Program-made: the position numbers and the translations under genes
Assembly (NCBI RefSeq): GCF_021491375.1
Contig: NZ_JAKEVY010000001.1
Coordinates: 744,001 to 808,000 of the forward strand
DNA: 64,000 nt
Direction: 5' to 3'
DNA from: Flavihumibacter fluminis
Lineage (GTDB): Bacteria; Bacteroidota; Bacteroidia; Chitinophagales; Chitinophagaceae
The notes under the pieces: generated by a model
What the model saw: only the letters and a program-made list of their open reading frames with translations
Database searches by the model: none
Told to the model about the DNA's origin: nothing
Shown: positions 18,907-27,744 of the stretch, in pieces
Numbering within the stretch: position 1 is the stretch's first letter
Layout of the letters: each line of letters begins with the position of its first letter

Positions 18907-19314
18907 TTAATTCCCGCGGTACGTGGAATATCCAAATGCGGATAAGGTAATTGGTACGTGATAATGTGAGTTGTCTTTGATTTCAAAAACTATTTCCACA
19001 AAGGGATAAAAGCTTTCCAGCTGCTGTTTTTTAAAATAGTCGCTGGTTAGAAAAACCAGTTTGTAGATGCCTGTATTGGACTTTCCTTCCGGCAAAAAAT
19101 CCCCGACACGACCATTCTTATCTGTTATTTTTTGATCGACTACCAACCATGACTTGCCTGCAGGATCCATTTTTTCTAACCGAATGGGTACGCCAGCCGC
19201 TGGTGCACCCTTAGCAATATCCAGGATATGACTTGAAAGCTGGTAGTTATTCGACTGCGAAAAACAAACCATAGAAAAACAGGCAAAACAAACTGCCAGT
19301 AGTACTGATTTCAT
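18907..19314 (-). CDS. uraH: Exported 5-hydroxyisourate hydrolase (transthyretin-like)
   Basis: A 135-residue protein with a signal peptide (MKSVLLAVCFACFSMVCFSQ), so periplasmic. The mature part is a complete transthyretin-like domain: YQLSSHILDIAKGAPAAGVPIRLE at the start, an internal TDKNGRVGDFL, SFYPFVEIVFEI, the HYHVPITLSAFGYSTYRG block, and a C-terminal YRGN where the family usually ends YRGS. The enzyme hydrolyses 5-hydroxyisourate in purine breakdown; exported forms are known in some bacteria. A longer frame to 19368 overlaps the upstream chrA gene; ATG 19314 gives the signal peptide. It is the last gene of the metal-handling operon, an odd partner for a urate enzyme. Confidence 0.85.
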   Translation of the reverse strand: MKSVLLAVCFACFSMVCFSQSNNYQLSSHILDIAKGAPAAGVPIRLEKMDPAGKSWLVVDQKITDKNGRVGDFLPEGKSNTGIYKLVFLTSDYFKKQQLESFYPFVEIVFEIKDNSHYHVPITLSAFGYSTYRGN

Positions 19315-19357
19315 GACGAAGTTATTTGGAAGAGAAACAGGAAGGGATGAAAAGAGT

Positions 19358-20512
19358 TTACCACACAAATGTTAAAATATACCCTAACAGCGCTCCACCC
19401 AGAACAATAAACGCACTATTAACACGGGGATAAAAAAAGGAAACCAAAAATCCTGAAACCGCAATTACAATCATTCTCCAGTCGGAAATGGTTTGCTGGC
19501 CCATTTCAATCAATACGGCGAGGATGATTGCCACTGAAACAACATTCACCGTATCGAGAAAAGCTGCCATAACCGGAGATTTTCGCAGAAAGGGAATCAA
19601 TCGCTGTAAGAGTGCGACAAATAAAAAAGAAGGCAGAAAAATGCCGATAGTGGCAGCAACCGCACCTCCAAAACCACCCAATTGCCAGCCAATAAAAGTT
19701 GCTGCAGAGAAAACAGGTCCTGGGGTAAATTGTCCCACTGCAATCGCATCCACTAACACCTGCTTCGACAACCAACCCGTGCTGACCAATTCTGCATCCA
19801 GGAAAGCGAACAGGACATATCCGCTGCCATATAAAATGGAACCGATCTTTAAAAAGATCCAGAAGATTTTCCCGTTCACCATAGCCGGCGCCTCCAGAAC
19901 AATCTGTAATAGTGGAGCAGGGAGAAATCCTTTCAATAAGCGATTGGATCGTGCATAATGCAGCAGTATACCGATTGCCCCGGCTCCAAACAAAACATAT
20001 ATCTCATGCATACCAGCCAGTACAGCAATTAGCGCCAACATGCCCAACAGGGCCAGCTGCCTGTTTTTCACGGCTTTTTTACTCAGACTGATCATCACAG
20101 CCAACACTACAGATAATACGGCGGGTTTGATCCCATAAATAAAAGGCGCTACTTCCGGTAATTGCCCGTATCGCTGATAGGCCCAGGCAAGCAAACCGGT
20201 TATCAACACCGCAGGAACAATAAAGCAAACACCCGCAACTACCAAACCTTTCCAACCTGCCCGTTCATAGCCGCAATGCATGGTCATTTCTGTGGAATTA
20301 GGCCCGGGTATCAGGTTCGTAGCACCTACCAGATCCAGGAAATGTTGCGCGGTCATCCAATTGCGCTTGCGCACTACTTCTTCTTCCATCATGGCGATAT
20401 GTACAGCCGGACCACCAAACCCGATTACTCCGAGTTTCAGAAATACACTTGCCACTTCGGTTATCCGTTGCCGTTGGGTCAATGCCGGATTGGCGGTTGC
20501 AGGCTGCTCCAT
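19358..20512 (-). CDS. chrA: Chromate transporter, ChrA family (two-domain form)
   Basis: A 384-residue membrane protein with two homologous halves, the long form of the CHR family. Half one carries FLKLGVIGFGGPAVHIAMME and the LIPGPNSTEM motif; half two carries FLKIGSILYGSGYVLFAFLDAE and GQFTPGPVFSAATF. Each half has about six membrane segments. ChrA proteins export chromate in exchange for other ions, but many homologues are untested. The gene starts 16 bases after the stop of the TonB-dependent receptor and so is probably the fourth gene of the operon read from the promoter near 23850. Confidence 0.92.
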   Translation of the reverse strand: MEQPATANPALTQRQRITEVASVFLKLGVIGFGGPAVHIAMMEEEVVRKRNWMTAQHFLDLVGATNLIPGPNSTEMTMHCGYERAGWKGLVVAGVCFIVPAVLITGLLAWAYQRYGQLPEVAPFIYGIKPAVLSVVLAVMISLSKKAVKNRQLALLGMLALIAVLAGMHEIYVLFGAGAIGILLHYARSNRLLKGFLPAPLLQIVLEAPAMVNGKIFWIFLKIGSILYGSGYVLFAFLDAELVSTGWLSKQVLVDAIAVGQFTPGPVFSAATFIGWQLGGFGGAVAATIGIFLPSFLFVALLQRLIPFLRKSPVMAAFLDTVNVVSVAIILAVLIEMGQQTISDWRMIVIAVSGFLVSFFYPRVNSAFIVLGGALLGYILTFVW

Positions 20513-20528
20513 ATCAGCCGCTAAAATA

Positions 20529-22547
20529 CTAAAGCCGCGCTTTTAACGGTTCTGAAAATCCAATGATCAGGTTCAAAAACAGATTTCTTCCCATACGGGG
20601 GATCCTGTTCCAATCAGCAAATGTGGTATAATACCGATTGAACAGGTTATCTACGCCACCTCTTACCTGGAAGGTATTTTTCTTCCATTTGAACTGGTAT
20701 CCGGCTCCCAGGCTTGCGATGGTATAAGCAGGTGCAGCAGTTTCACCAAATAACGGACTGAACTTCGATTGTTTTACCGCCCCATCCATGCTGGCCTCTG
20801 CAGAGAACGCATTGCTGGCATATTGCAAACGAACCCCATAAGACAATGGCTGCATCATTGGCAGATCAAGCTGCTCATTCGTAAACCCTCTGCGGTATAT
20901 TGCCTTTGCGGAAACCGATAAGCCAGAAACAATACCATAACTGGCATTCAAACTGGCGGAGTAAATAGTTGCAAATGGAACTTGCTCATAAATTTTAATT
21001 CCACTTGCGCCGATCGTCATTGGAATTAGTCCACTTGCCGGCATCCCTACTATATACCTGCGGATATGAAACCAGTTTCCCTGTCCTTTCAAACTCAACC
21101 GGTCATTCGCAAAGGCAATAGTTCCGTTCAAAGAAATGGATTGCTCATTTTTCAAACCGGGATTGCCGATATAATCAAACCGATCAAAACTGTTAAACAG
21201 ATAAAACCCATATCCTTCCGATACACCGGGTGCGCGTTCACTGTAAGAAGCACCCATCGAGAACCGCCAGCTGCCGGGCTGGTACTGCAAACTGGATCCG
21301 AAATTTTTCAACAATCGGTTTTTCACAGACTGCATATCCGGGTAAAAGATTTGCAGCGTTTTTACCCCGGCTTCATCCTTTAATTGATTCTGTTGAAAAG
21401 CAACACCGGCTGAACTATTGAGCGTCCATTTGCGATGCAACTGAAAATTATCTTCTGCAAACAATCCGGCATACCAGGTATGTACATCGGGCCAGGTGAG
21501 CATAAACATCTCCTTTTCATTCGGGTCATTCGGATACATGGTCATCTCCGCCAGGGAACGGTTATGATGCGCGCTGGCAGTTAGTTTGAACTGGTGACTG
21601 GATGATTCCCCTTCAATTCGGCTATACATCCCGGTTGTTGTACTCCAGCCGGGCATATCCATTCTTATCGGAACGACCGGACGTTTAGTGTCATCCATAA
21701 CATGGGTTACCTTATTGTGGTAAATTTTGGTTTCCCATTCCTGCCAGGTGTTTGAGAGGTGGTGACGGGTATACGCTAGGGATGCGATGACTGCTTTTGC
21801 GCTGGATACATCCATCGGAAGTGCCGGGTACCCGATATCGCGTGCATCATCATAAATAACAGAAGCTTCCACCTGTGCATGTTCATTCAGTTTATAACCT
21901 GTAGCAGCAGACAAATTGAATTTGGAAAATTGGCTATAGCTGATTTCCTGATTTTTTCCGTCGCGATAGTTCCCCGCCTTTCGAATGGTAAAATCAAGAT
22001 CGGTATACCAGCGGCTTCGGCTGTATTGAAGATCAGTGCCCAACATGCGTTGTCGGTTATTGAACTCAAATCCACTAAAGAGATGAGTCGAAAACCGATT
22101 GTTTCCAAAACCGGATTTTTTTCGAACCAGATCCAGGCTCCCTCCAATGGATGCACCATGAGCATTTCCTGCTTGCCCATTTTTTACATCGGCCCTAGAA
22201 AGATTTGTTGTTTCCACATAGGAACTGACCGGATCCATTTTATCTGTACAGGCACCGTAAATGCGCATGCCATCAATAGTGATTACTGAGCGCTCTGATG
22301 AGAGTCCATTTAACATTGGCTCCCAGGCATAGGCCCCTCTCTTGATCAGATCAACCTGCTCGTGCGAGGAAAGATATTGGTCCAGCGTACTCAACAGATT
22401 ACTGTTTTTATTCCGGCTTGCCTGGCGGGAAATCACAATTACCTCGGTTAATTCCTGAACTTTTGTAGAATCTTTTTGCGCAGATACTGTCTGACCTGTG
22501 GATGACAGGCCAGACAGTAACAATGCGCAGCATACTAGCTGCTTCAT
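20529..22547 (-). CDS. TonB-dependent outer-membrane receptor with OprC-type copper-site motifs
   Basis: A 672-residue outer-membrane receptor: signal peptide to about residue 23, no carboxypeptidase-like extension, a plug domain (about 30-150, with IVISRQASRNKN and GGSLDLVRKK) and a 22-strand barrel ending in NLFLNLIIGFSEPLKARL. In the plug, GACTDKMDP supplies C100 and M104 (CxxxM), and the barrel contains H282 and M284 (HxM in THVMDD). CxxxM plus HxM is the copper-binding set described for Pseudomonas OprC. Copper uptake is therefore a reasonable inference, supported by the Met/His-rich lipoprotein gene just upstream (10-base gap). The metal specificity has not been shown here. Confidence 0.88.
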   Translation of the reverse strand: MKQLVCCALLLSGLSSTGQTVSAQKDSTKVQELTEVIVISRQASRNKNSNLLSTLDQYLSSHEQVDLIKRGAYAWEPMLNGLSSERSVITIDGMRIYGACTDKMDPVSSYVETTNLSRADVKNGQAGNAHGASIGGSLDLVRKKSGFGNNRFSTHLFSGFEFNNRQRMLGTDLQYSRSRWYTDLDFTIRKAGNYRDGKNQEISYSQFSKFNLSAATGYKLNEHAQVEASVIYDDARDIGYPALPMDVSSAKAVIASLAYTRHHLSNTWQEWETKIYHNKVTHVMDDTKRPVVPIRMDMPGWSTTTGMYSRIEGESSSHQFKLTASAHHNRSLAEMTMYPNDPNEKEMFMLTWPDVHTWYAGLFAEDNFQLHRKWTLNSSAGVAFQQNQLKDEAGVKTLQIFYPDMQSVKNRLLKNFGSSLQYQPGSWRFSMGASYSERAPGVSEGYGFYLFNSFDRFDYIGNPGLKNEQSISLNGTIAFANDRLSLKGQGNWFHIRRYIVGMPASGLIPMTIGASGIKIYEQVPFATIYSASLNASYGIVSGLSVSAKAIYRRGFTNEQLDLPMMQPLSYGVRLQYASNAFSAEASMDGAVKQSKFSPLFGETAAPAYTIASLGAGYQFKWKKNTFQVRGGVDNLFNRYYTTFADWNRIPRMGRNLFLNLIIGFSEPLKARL

Positions 22548-22557
22548 AGTGTGTGCT

Positions 22558-23397
22558 TTAAAATTCTACTTCAAAAAACAGGCTGCTGGATTCATTATCA
22601 CCGGCAACGGGTTCCCCTTTCACGACCGTTCCATTGGCATTCAGCAATTGGAGATTAATTTTCCAGTAACCGGTCATGGTCAGGCTCAGTTTTCCCCGGT
22701 ACATCTTATCTGCCCCCTGTGTAAGGTGAATATTATTAGGTGATCCATGATTACCCATACCAGGCATGCGCGGATCAATCTGGATGGTATAGTTATCTAC
22801 CGGGTCGAATTGCATCATGTTGGTCATGGTGTAGAGCAACACACTCATATCATTTAATGCAACTTTTGGACTGGAAGGCTCCATCATCGCCAGCACATAC
22901 CGTTTGTTATCAGATCCCATTACAGATTGTACTTTTCTGCGTGTTGGATCTGTAACCTGAATGCGTTCTTTTATCGTATAGGCTTGTCCATTGATCGTAT
23001 AAGTAAGACTTAATTCCCAATATTCCATATCGTTTCCCGGCATTTGGAAAACAATAAAACCCTGGTAAGTGTATTGAGCACCCTGTTTTTTTTCAATAGC
23101 TGAAAAAGGACAGGAATGACTCATATTCATCATTTTCATAACCGGCATCCAGTTAGTGGTGGCATTGTCAACCAGGCTGCCACTGGTGGTTTTTATCTGG
23201 AAATATATGGGATTATATCCGGTTTCAAACTTTCCATTTGCTGTGTACAGGTCTATAATATGCGTGGCATTCGAGATTGATTTAACGAGAGTAAGGCCTT
23301 CCAATTCATCCGCGGGTGCGGGTTTTTCATCATTTTTGGAACAGGCGGTAAATAGTAGGGTAAGGGATAACAGTCCCCATATGAACAGAGATTTCAT
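22558..23397 (-). CDS. Met/His-rich lipoprotein, probable copper-binding partner of the receptor
   Basis: A 279-residue lipoprotein (lipobox LLFTAC, C19). Two regions resemble soft-metal sites: MPVMKMMNMSHSC (M84, M87, M89, M90, M92, H94, C96) and a second, RMPGMGNHG (M211, M214, H217). Two repeated beta-sandwich-like halves (residues about 35-140 and 160-279) recall FixH/YtkA-type domains. I do not recognise a named family. It lies between the small tri-cysteine gene and the TonB receptor gene, so the group is probably a surface metal-capture unit. Metal binding is inferred from composition and context. Confidence 0.7.
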   Translation of the reverse strand: MKSLFIWGLLSLTLLFTACSKNDEKPAPADELEGLTLVKSISNATHIIDLYTANGKFETGYNPIYFQIKTTSGSLVDNATTNWMPVMKMMNMSHSCPFSAIEKKQGAQYTYQGFIVFQMPGNDMEYWELSLTYTINGQAYTIKERIQVTDPTRRKVQSVMGSDNKRYVLAMMEPSSPKVALNDMSVLLYTMTNMMQFDPVDNYTIQIDPRMPGMGNHGSPNNIHLTQGADKMYRGKLSLTMTGYWKINLQLLNANGTVVKGEPVAGDNESSSLFFEVEF

Positions 23398-23439
23398 TTT
23401 TATAAATTAAATAATTAGACAATAGATGGGATGGAGTGC

Positions 23440-23829
23440 TTATGCTATTGTCTGCGGAGGGCGATCCGTACGGGAAAGAAACTGAAACTGATATAAATTG
23501 GAATAAACTGCAACAGGAGCAGGCTGATCAGCTACCTGAAGAGTTGGTATTTGCAGTGTGATTTTTTCTGTTGGCTGAAAGAGCAGGTATTCTGCCTGTA
23601 GGGAAACAAGGGTTTCGTTGGCTTCTTTACGTTCTTTTTCTTTCAGCAGCTGGGAGAGTTTACATTTTCCATCACAATGCAACTGAGGCCGGTCTTTATT
23701 CACACAGAATGTGTTGATAAAAGCGGTGGTATCAACCTGGTAATACATCAATAACAGTGAGTTTTTCATCGCTCCGGTAAGCACCACCAGTAATAAAACG
23801 CTGGTTACTATGTTATGAAGTAGTTTCAC
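23440..23829 (-). CDS. Small membrane-anchored protein with three conserved-looking cysteines
   Basis: A 129-residue protein if started at GTG 23829. One membrane segment (about residues 6-28) is followed by an exported part with C42, C52 and C56 in FCVNKDRPQLHCDGKCKLSQ and a charged helix KEKERKEANE. Similar short proteins with a CxxxC after an ND-rich stretch occur next to copper-type TonB receptors in Bacteroidota, but I cannot name the family. The frame extends to ATG 23883, yet a good promoter overlaps that extension, which favours the internal GTG. It is the first gene of the operon. Confidence 0.65.
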   Translation of the reverse strand: MKLLHNIVTSVLLLVVLTGAMKNSLLLMYYQVDTTAFINTFCVNKDRPQLHCDGKCKLSQLLKEKERKEANETLVSLQAEYLLFQPTEKITLQIPTLQVADQPAPVAVYSNLYQFQFLSRTDRPPQTIA

Positions 23830-23845
23830 ACGATAATATACATCA

Positions 23846-23877
23846 CAAAAGTACACTTGCTTTGATCTAATTCCAAA
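23846..23877 (-). promoter_or_regulatory. Bacteroidetes-type promoter of the metal-handling operon
   Basis: On the minus strand TACTTTTG (23853-23846) matches the -7 consensus TAnnTTTG exactly, and TTTG (23877-23874) stands 20 bases upstream at the -33 position. Transcription would begin about 5-8 bases downstream, only some ten bases before the GTG at 23829. This is the best promoter match in the window and decides the start of the first operon gene. Confidence 0.65.
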
Positions 23878-23953
23878 AAGCATTATTCAGGTAGAAAACT
23901 GATTTATATCAGGAAGAAATCCCGGAATGGCTCTATCTGCCTGTTCAACATTT

Positions 23954-24505
23954 TTACAGCATATTAGATTCCGTAACCAATGACTCGAAAGTTATCAAGA
24001 AAGTCCCCAATTCCTTTTCCGTCACTTGATCGGTTATATTACCATCAAAATCAACTTTTGATTTAACTCCCTGTATTAGCAATGTCGTCTCTTCTGTAAA
24101 TTTAGCCATGAGCGTATTCATGATCAACTTCAATTCTTTATGGCCTTCCTTCCCACTTGCTGAAGCCGTAATCAAACCTGTAGGTTTACCATTAAATATG
24201 GTTGTTGCGACACACCATTCCAATATATTTTTCAGTCCTGAGGGTATACTGAAAATATATTCAGGACTGCAGATTATTACGCCATCTGAATGTTCAATGG
24301 TTGTTCTAAGTTCGATAATGGATAAAGGCGGACAATTAGTTGAAAGTTCTGGTTCAAAGTGAGGGAAAATACGTAAATCACTATATACAATTAATTCAAA
24401 AGCAGGTCCTAACCTTTCTGATAAATAATTTATAATTTTTTGATTGGCCGAATGCTTACTGGCACTTCCAACAATTATTACAATTTTTTTGCGCTTCGAT
24501 ATCAT
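23954..24505 (-). CDS. NADPH-dependent FMN reductase (flavodoxin-like)
   Basis: A 183-residue cytosolic protein of the NADPH-dependent FMN reductase family. The phosphate-binding loop is GSASKHSANQK near the N-terminus, and the flavin-edge motif SPEYIFSIPSGLKNILEW lies at about residues 80-97, followed by KPTGLITASASGKEG. It would reduce FMN or quinone-like substrates with NAD(P)H. It follows the YrdB gene with an 8-base gap, so the two are likely co-transcribed. The substrate is not deducible. Confidence 0.88.
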   Translation of the reverse strand: MISKRKKIVIIVGSASKHSANQKIINYLSERLGPAFELIVYSDLRIFPHFEPELSTNCPPLSIIELRTTIEHSDGVIICSPEYIFSIPSGLKNILEWCVATTIFNGKPTGLITASASGKEGHKELKLIMNTLMAKFTEETTLLIQGVKSKVDFDGNITDQVTEKELGTFLITFESLVTESNML

Positions 24506-24513
24506 ATTGCTTA

Positions 24514-24870
24514 TTATTCAAGTAACCACCTGATACGTTCCCAGGAGATCAGGTAATGCAATATTGATATAGTCGCAAAAAGATTGGCAGCTTTATAGAG
24601 ATTCAAATTTCTCAGCATCCAATATCCTGCAACGAATAAAAAAACTTCCAGTATTATCCGTACCCAACCGGGTATGGCCACAATCGCTTTACCAGGATCA
24701 CCGGGGACTTTGAAAATTCCCCAAAGCAGCATACCAGCGAGCGGAATAAGCAAGCTGAACAGGTATTTTTGAAACCCTTCAAAACTATGCCACGACCAGT
24801 AAGCATAGATGCCAACCAGTACAAGTTCCAGCCCGAAACGTAACAGCAGATTAAGCGGATGATTATGCAT
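24514..24870 (-). CDS. YrdB/DUF2568 small membrane protein
   Basis: A 118-residue protein with four predicted membrane segments. The family features are LLRFGLELVLVGIYAYWSW, an internal WGIFKVPGDPG with conserved proline-glycine, and a C-terminal pair of helices ending HYLISWERIRWLLE. The DUF2568 family has no established function. It diverges from the alpha/beta hydrolase gene and precedes the FMN reductase gene. Confidence 0.85.
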   Translation of the reverse strand: MHNHPLNLLLRFGLELVLVGIYAYWSWHSFEGFQKYLFSLLIPLAGMLLWGIFKVPGDPGKAIVAIPGWVRIILEVFLFVAGYWMLRNLNLYKAANLFATISILHYLISWERIRWLLE

Positions 24871-24907
24871 GCAACTTCAAGGTAATAAAGTTAGTAAGAA
24901 AGAACAG

Positions 24908-24915
24908 TACATTTG
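24908..24915 (+). promoter_or_regulatory. -7 promoter element upstream of the alpha/beta hydrolase
   Basis: TACATTTG matches the Bacteroidetes -7 consensus TAnnTTTG and lies 22 bases before the ATG at 24938, which supports that start over the longer frame from 24869. No convincing -33 element is seen at the expected distance. Confidence 0.4.
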
Positions 24916-24937
24916 CAAATCCCTAACATGCACCCAT

Positions 24938-25873
24938 ATGAAAAAAAAAGTTTTACTGACAGTCTTTATTTTAGCCCAGCTGCTGGCTTTTTCTTCGGAT
25001 ACGACCCAAATGATCCGAACTTCAGATTCCGTTAATCTATTTGTACATATCAGTGGTAAAGGCGCACCGGTATTGTTTCTCCATGGCGGCCCTGGCTCTA
25101 ACTCGGGTTATTTTGAACATACCGGAGGAAATATATTTGAACAGGAGGTTCAGATGGTCTACCTCGACCAACGAGGATGTGGCCGTTCCGGCAAGTCGGA
25201 AAGCAGCAATTATTCACTCACAAGAATGGTTCAGGACTTTGAAGAAGTCCGGAAATCCCTGGGAATTAAACAGTGGATAGTGATGGCGCATTCGTTTGGC
25301 GGTATACTGGCAACGGCTTATGCAACAGCCTACCCGGATGCAATAAAAGCGATGGTATACCTGAACTGTACTGTAAATATAGATTCGTCAGCTACCAGCG
25401 GAATTAAACATGCTATAACACTCCTGGAAAAAAAGGGTAAAACTTATCCGGAACTAACCAATGACACCATTCCCTTATTGCAACGTTGGGGACAAGCATT
25501 TGGAAAACTTAGGGAAGAAGATTTATTCTATGGGCTGATGTTTAACAGCCGGGAGAATTTTCAGTATCATGATTCAGTTACGCTAGTCTATGGAAAAGAA
25601 TGGGATTTTGGCAATAAAGTCTGGGGATACAAAGAATATTTTGAAGACTTTATACCGGCAACAGCCAGGATTAATTGCCCGGTTTTAATAATTGGCGGAA
25701 CAAAAGACTATACCATTGGAATCAGGCATCCTGAATTGATGCGTTTTCCGGTAAAACAGGTAAAGTACGTAGAAGGTGGCCATGCCCTTTATTTTGAAAG
25801 CCGGGAACAATTATACAAAGCTGTACTTCCTTTTTTAAAGAAGTATGGAAAAACGTTACAGTCGGTCAAATAA
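24938..25873 (+). CDS. Exported alpha/beta hydrolase, proline-iminopeptidase-like (S33)
   Basis: A 311-residue protein with an N-terminal signal sequence (MKKKVLLTVFILAQLLAFSS). The oxyanion block is LFLHGGPGSNSGYF, followed by VYLDQRGCGRSG and the nucleophile elbow AHSFGG (S119), the arrangement of proline iminopeptidases and related S33 hydrolases. The acid and histidine are probably D in GGTKDYTI and H in VEGGHALYFE. An export signal is unusual for a true prolyl aminopeptidase, so another ester or peptide substrate is possible. The ATG is chosen because of the signal peptide and the upstream -7 box. Confidence 0.87.
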   Translation: MKKKVLLTVFILAQLLAFSSDTTQMIRTSDSVNLFVHISGKGAPVLFLHGGPGSNSGYFEHTGGNIFEQEVQMVYLDQRGCGRSGKSESSNYSLTRMVQDFEEVRKSLGIKQWIVMAHSFGGILATAYATAYPDAIKAMVYLNCTVNIDSSATSGIKHAITLLEKKGKTYPELTNDTIPLLQRWGQAFGKLREEDLFYGLMFNSRENFQYHDSVTLVYGKEWDFGNKVWGYKEYFEDFIPATARINCPVLIIGGTKDYTIGIRHPELMRFPVKQVKYVEGGHALYFESREQLYKAVLPFLKKYGKTLQSVK

Positions 25874-25903
25874 AGGCCAGCGACTTTCGTTGAGCCATCC
25901 TGG

Positions 25904-27169
25904 TTACTGTTTTACAAATTCTACCCGTCGGTTTAACGCTTTGTTGGAAGGTGTGTCATTGGGTGCAACCGGTTGTATTTCCCCCTTACCTTCAGAATCG
26001 ATTCGTGCGGCATCTATACCAAAGGTTTTAACTAATTCACTCTTTACAGCAGCAGCCCTGCGTATGGACAGATCGAGGTTGTTGGCATCGTTACCATCAG
26101 CATCCGTATGACCAATGATTTTTATTTTAACATCCGGATTCTCAGCTAACACATCGGCAATGCCTTTTAGGGTGCCATAAGATTCGGGTTTTATAACATC
26201 TTTATTTACATCAAAATAAATTCCGTAGGTCACCAGTTTGCCTTCCGTTATAAGCTTGCTTCGCATATCGGGAGCACCAATTGCAATCCTTACGTTGCTA
26301 ATCATCGCTGAACCGTATTCGAACCTGAGGCGATCCGGCTTTACACAACCAGTCGGGAACGCTTTCGGCAAATCGATGATTTTGTTCTGATCCTGGTAAA
26401 TCCTGATTCTTGATTTCTGTACCCAGATAGAAATATGATACTTCTGATTTATTTTTTCTTTTAGTATTTCATCTCCTACGTAACCACTCAGTTTGGCTGC
26501 AGCACATTCATCCCCATAAAACCAGGTGCTGTAACCCGGGCGACCATAATATGCTACCTCGAACTTAAATCCACCATTACCAGGAGCAGAACCTCCATCC
26601 CAGGCCTTTGCATTTTTGGCCTGCATCAATCGCATTTGCCAGCCAGACATTCCAGGACCTTCCAGGCCGCCTAAAGGAACAATATCGAACTCGATAGTAT
26701 AGTTATCTGGTAATTTAAGCAACTCATCAGTCCAAATACATTCCCGCATCGCAAATTTCATCCACTTACCGGGATAAAGATTGGTAGTTACTACTTCTCC
26801 TGTACCATTGGTGTTCCAGGCGGCGGGAAAATCACCTATTGCCTCCTGGCTAAAGTCATCATAAAACAACACTTTTTCACCCGGAACAAAATCAAACTTG
26901 GTGTACGATTGTAAAGAGGGTTCACTACCGCCGGCTGGAAGCACTGTCGTGTCATTTGCGGGTGTTGTTTCTTTTTTAGGTTCGTTGGGATTTTTTTTGG
27001 CTTTAAAAGCTGAATCCACCGCCTTGTCAGCTTCCTTGTTGATGGCCTGGTTGGCTTTATTAGTTACTTTCCGTTCCAGTACTTTTTTAGGATTAGTGAT
27101 TTGGGCACCAGCCGAGCTTGTTGAGAGAATGAAAAATGAACCCAGGAACATTATAGGAAGAGCTTTCAT
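25904..27169 (-). CDS. OmpA-domain envelope protein with an N-terminal jelly-roll-like region
   Basis: A 421-residue exported protein (signal peptide to about residue 22, SSAGAQ). A charged low-complexity helical stretch (residues 25-85, lysine and alanine rich) is followed by a beta-rich region about 90-300 (VLFYDDFSQEAIGDFPAAWNTNG..., WYGD ECAAA) resembling a lectin-like jelly roll, and a C-terminal OmpA peptidoglycan-binding domain (about 315-421) with IIGHTDADGNDANNLDLSIRRAAAVK and the terminal NRRVEF. It probably links the outer membrane to the wall. It converges on the alpha/beta hydrolase gene, 30 bases apart. Confidence 0.87.
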   Translation of the reverse strand: MKALPIMFLGSFFILSTSSAGAQITNPKKVLERKVTNKANQAINKEADKAVDSAFKAKKNPNEPKKETTPANDTTVLPAGGSEPSLQSYTKFDFVPGEKVLFYDDFSQEAIGDFPAAWNTNGTGEVVTTNLYPGKWMKFAMRECIWTDELLKLPDNYTIEFDIVPLGGLEGPGMSGWQMRLMQAKNAKAWDGGSAPGNGGFKFEVAYYGRPGYSTWFYGDECAAAKLSGYVGDEILKEKINQKYHISIWVQKSRIRIYQDQNKIIDLPKAFPTGCVKPDRLRFEYGSAMISNVRIAIGAPDMRSKLITEGKLVTYGIYFDVNKDVIKPESYGTLKGIADVLAENPDVKIKIIGHTDADGNDANNLDLSIRRAAAVKSELVKTFGIDAARIDSEGKGEIQPVAPNDTPSNKALNRRVEFVKQ

Positions 27170-27389
27170 ACTTTATCGTTTCAATAAAGGTATTATGGAG
27201 CAATAAGTTGATTTATTGACCGTGGTCAAATGCAGAAATGATTCAGGTCATAGAGGACACTTAGGCAAGTCTGTGAAACATCAATTTTATACCAACTGTG
27301 TAATTTAAAAAAATGTCTATAGATTTAAACTGCTTATCCAAAATGTGATAGTCAATTTTTGACACTTTTGGGGGACAGAAATCATAATT

Positions 27390-27593
27390 TTAAATCTTTT
27401 GAAAAAGTACAGTTTTGTCTTTCAAGGATATTTTTTTGACCTCATAACCATATTCCAGCAATTCCTTTTTATAATTCAAAAAGGAATGGTCTATTTCAAC
27501 TCCAGTAATATTCTTAATATCATCAAAAGATAATTTAAATGATGGCCCACCATTTTTCTTGATATGTTTCCACAAGAGTTCATATTTACTCAT
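27390..27593 (-). CDS. Small hypothetical protein (67 aa)
   Basis: A 67-residue soluble, lysine-rich protein beginning MSKYELLWKHIKKNG and containing FDDIKNITGVEIDHSFLNYKKELLEYGYEV. The pattern resembles a group of short proteins of unknown role in Bacillota and Bacteroidota that start with Y-x-x-L-W-x-x-(L/I)-K. A helix-turn-helix-like arrangement is possible but not convincing. The gene is AT-rich, as is the neighbouring CPBP gene. Confidence 0.6.
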   Translation of the reverse strand: MSKYELLWKHIKKNGGPSFKLSFDDIKNITGVEIDHSFLNYKKELLEYGYEVKKISLKDKTVLFQKI

Positions 27594-27744
27594 GCCTCAA
27601 AAATTGTCTTACAATGATCCTAATCGGAAGTATATTGAACTAATAAAGGATTATCCCTCTTACCGCCTGACTTACACCGGATTCTTTATAGTTTACAGTA
27701 GTTCCAAACCATTGCTCTGCCGTAGTAGATCTTTGCCCATTTCC

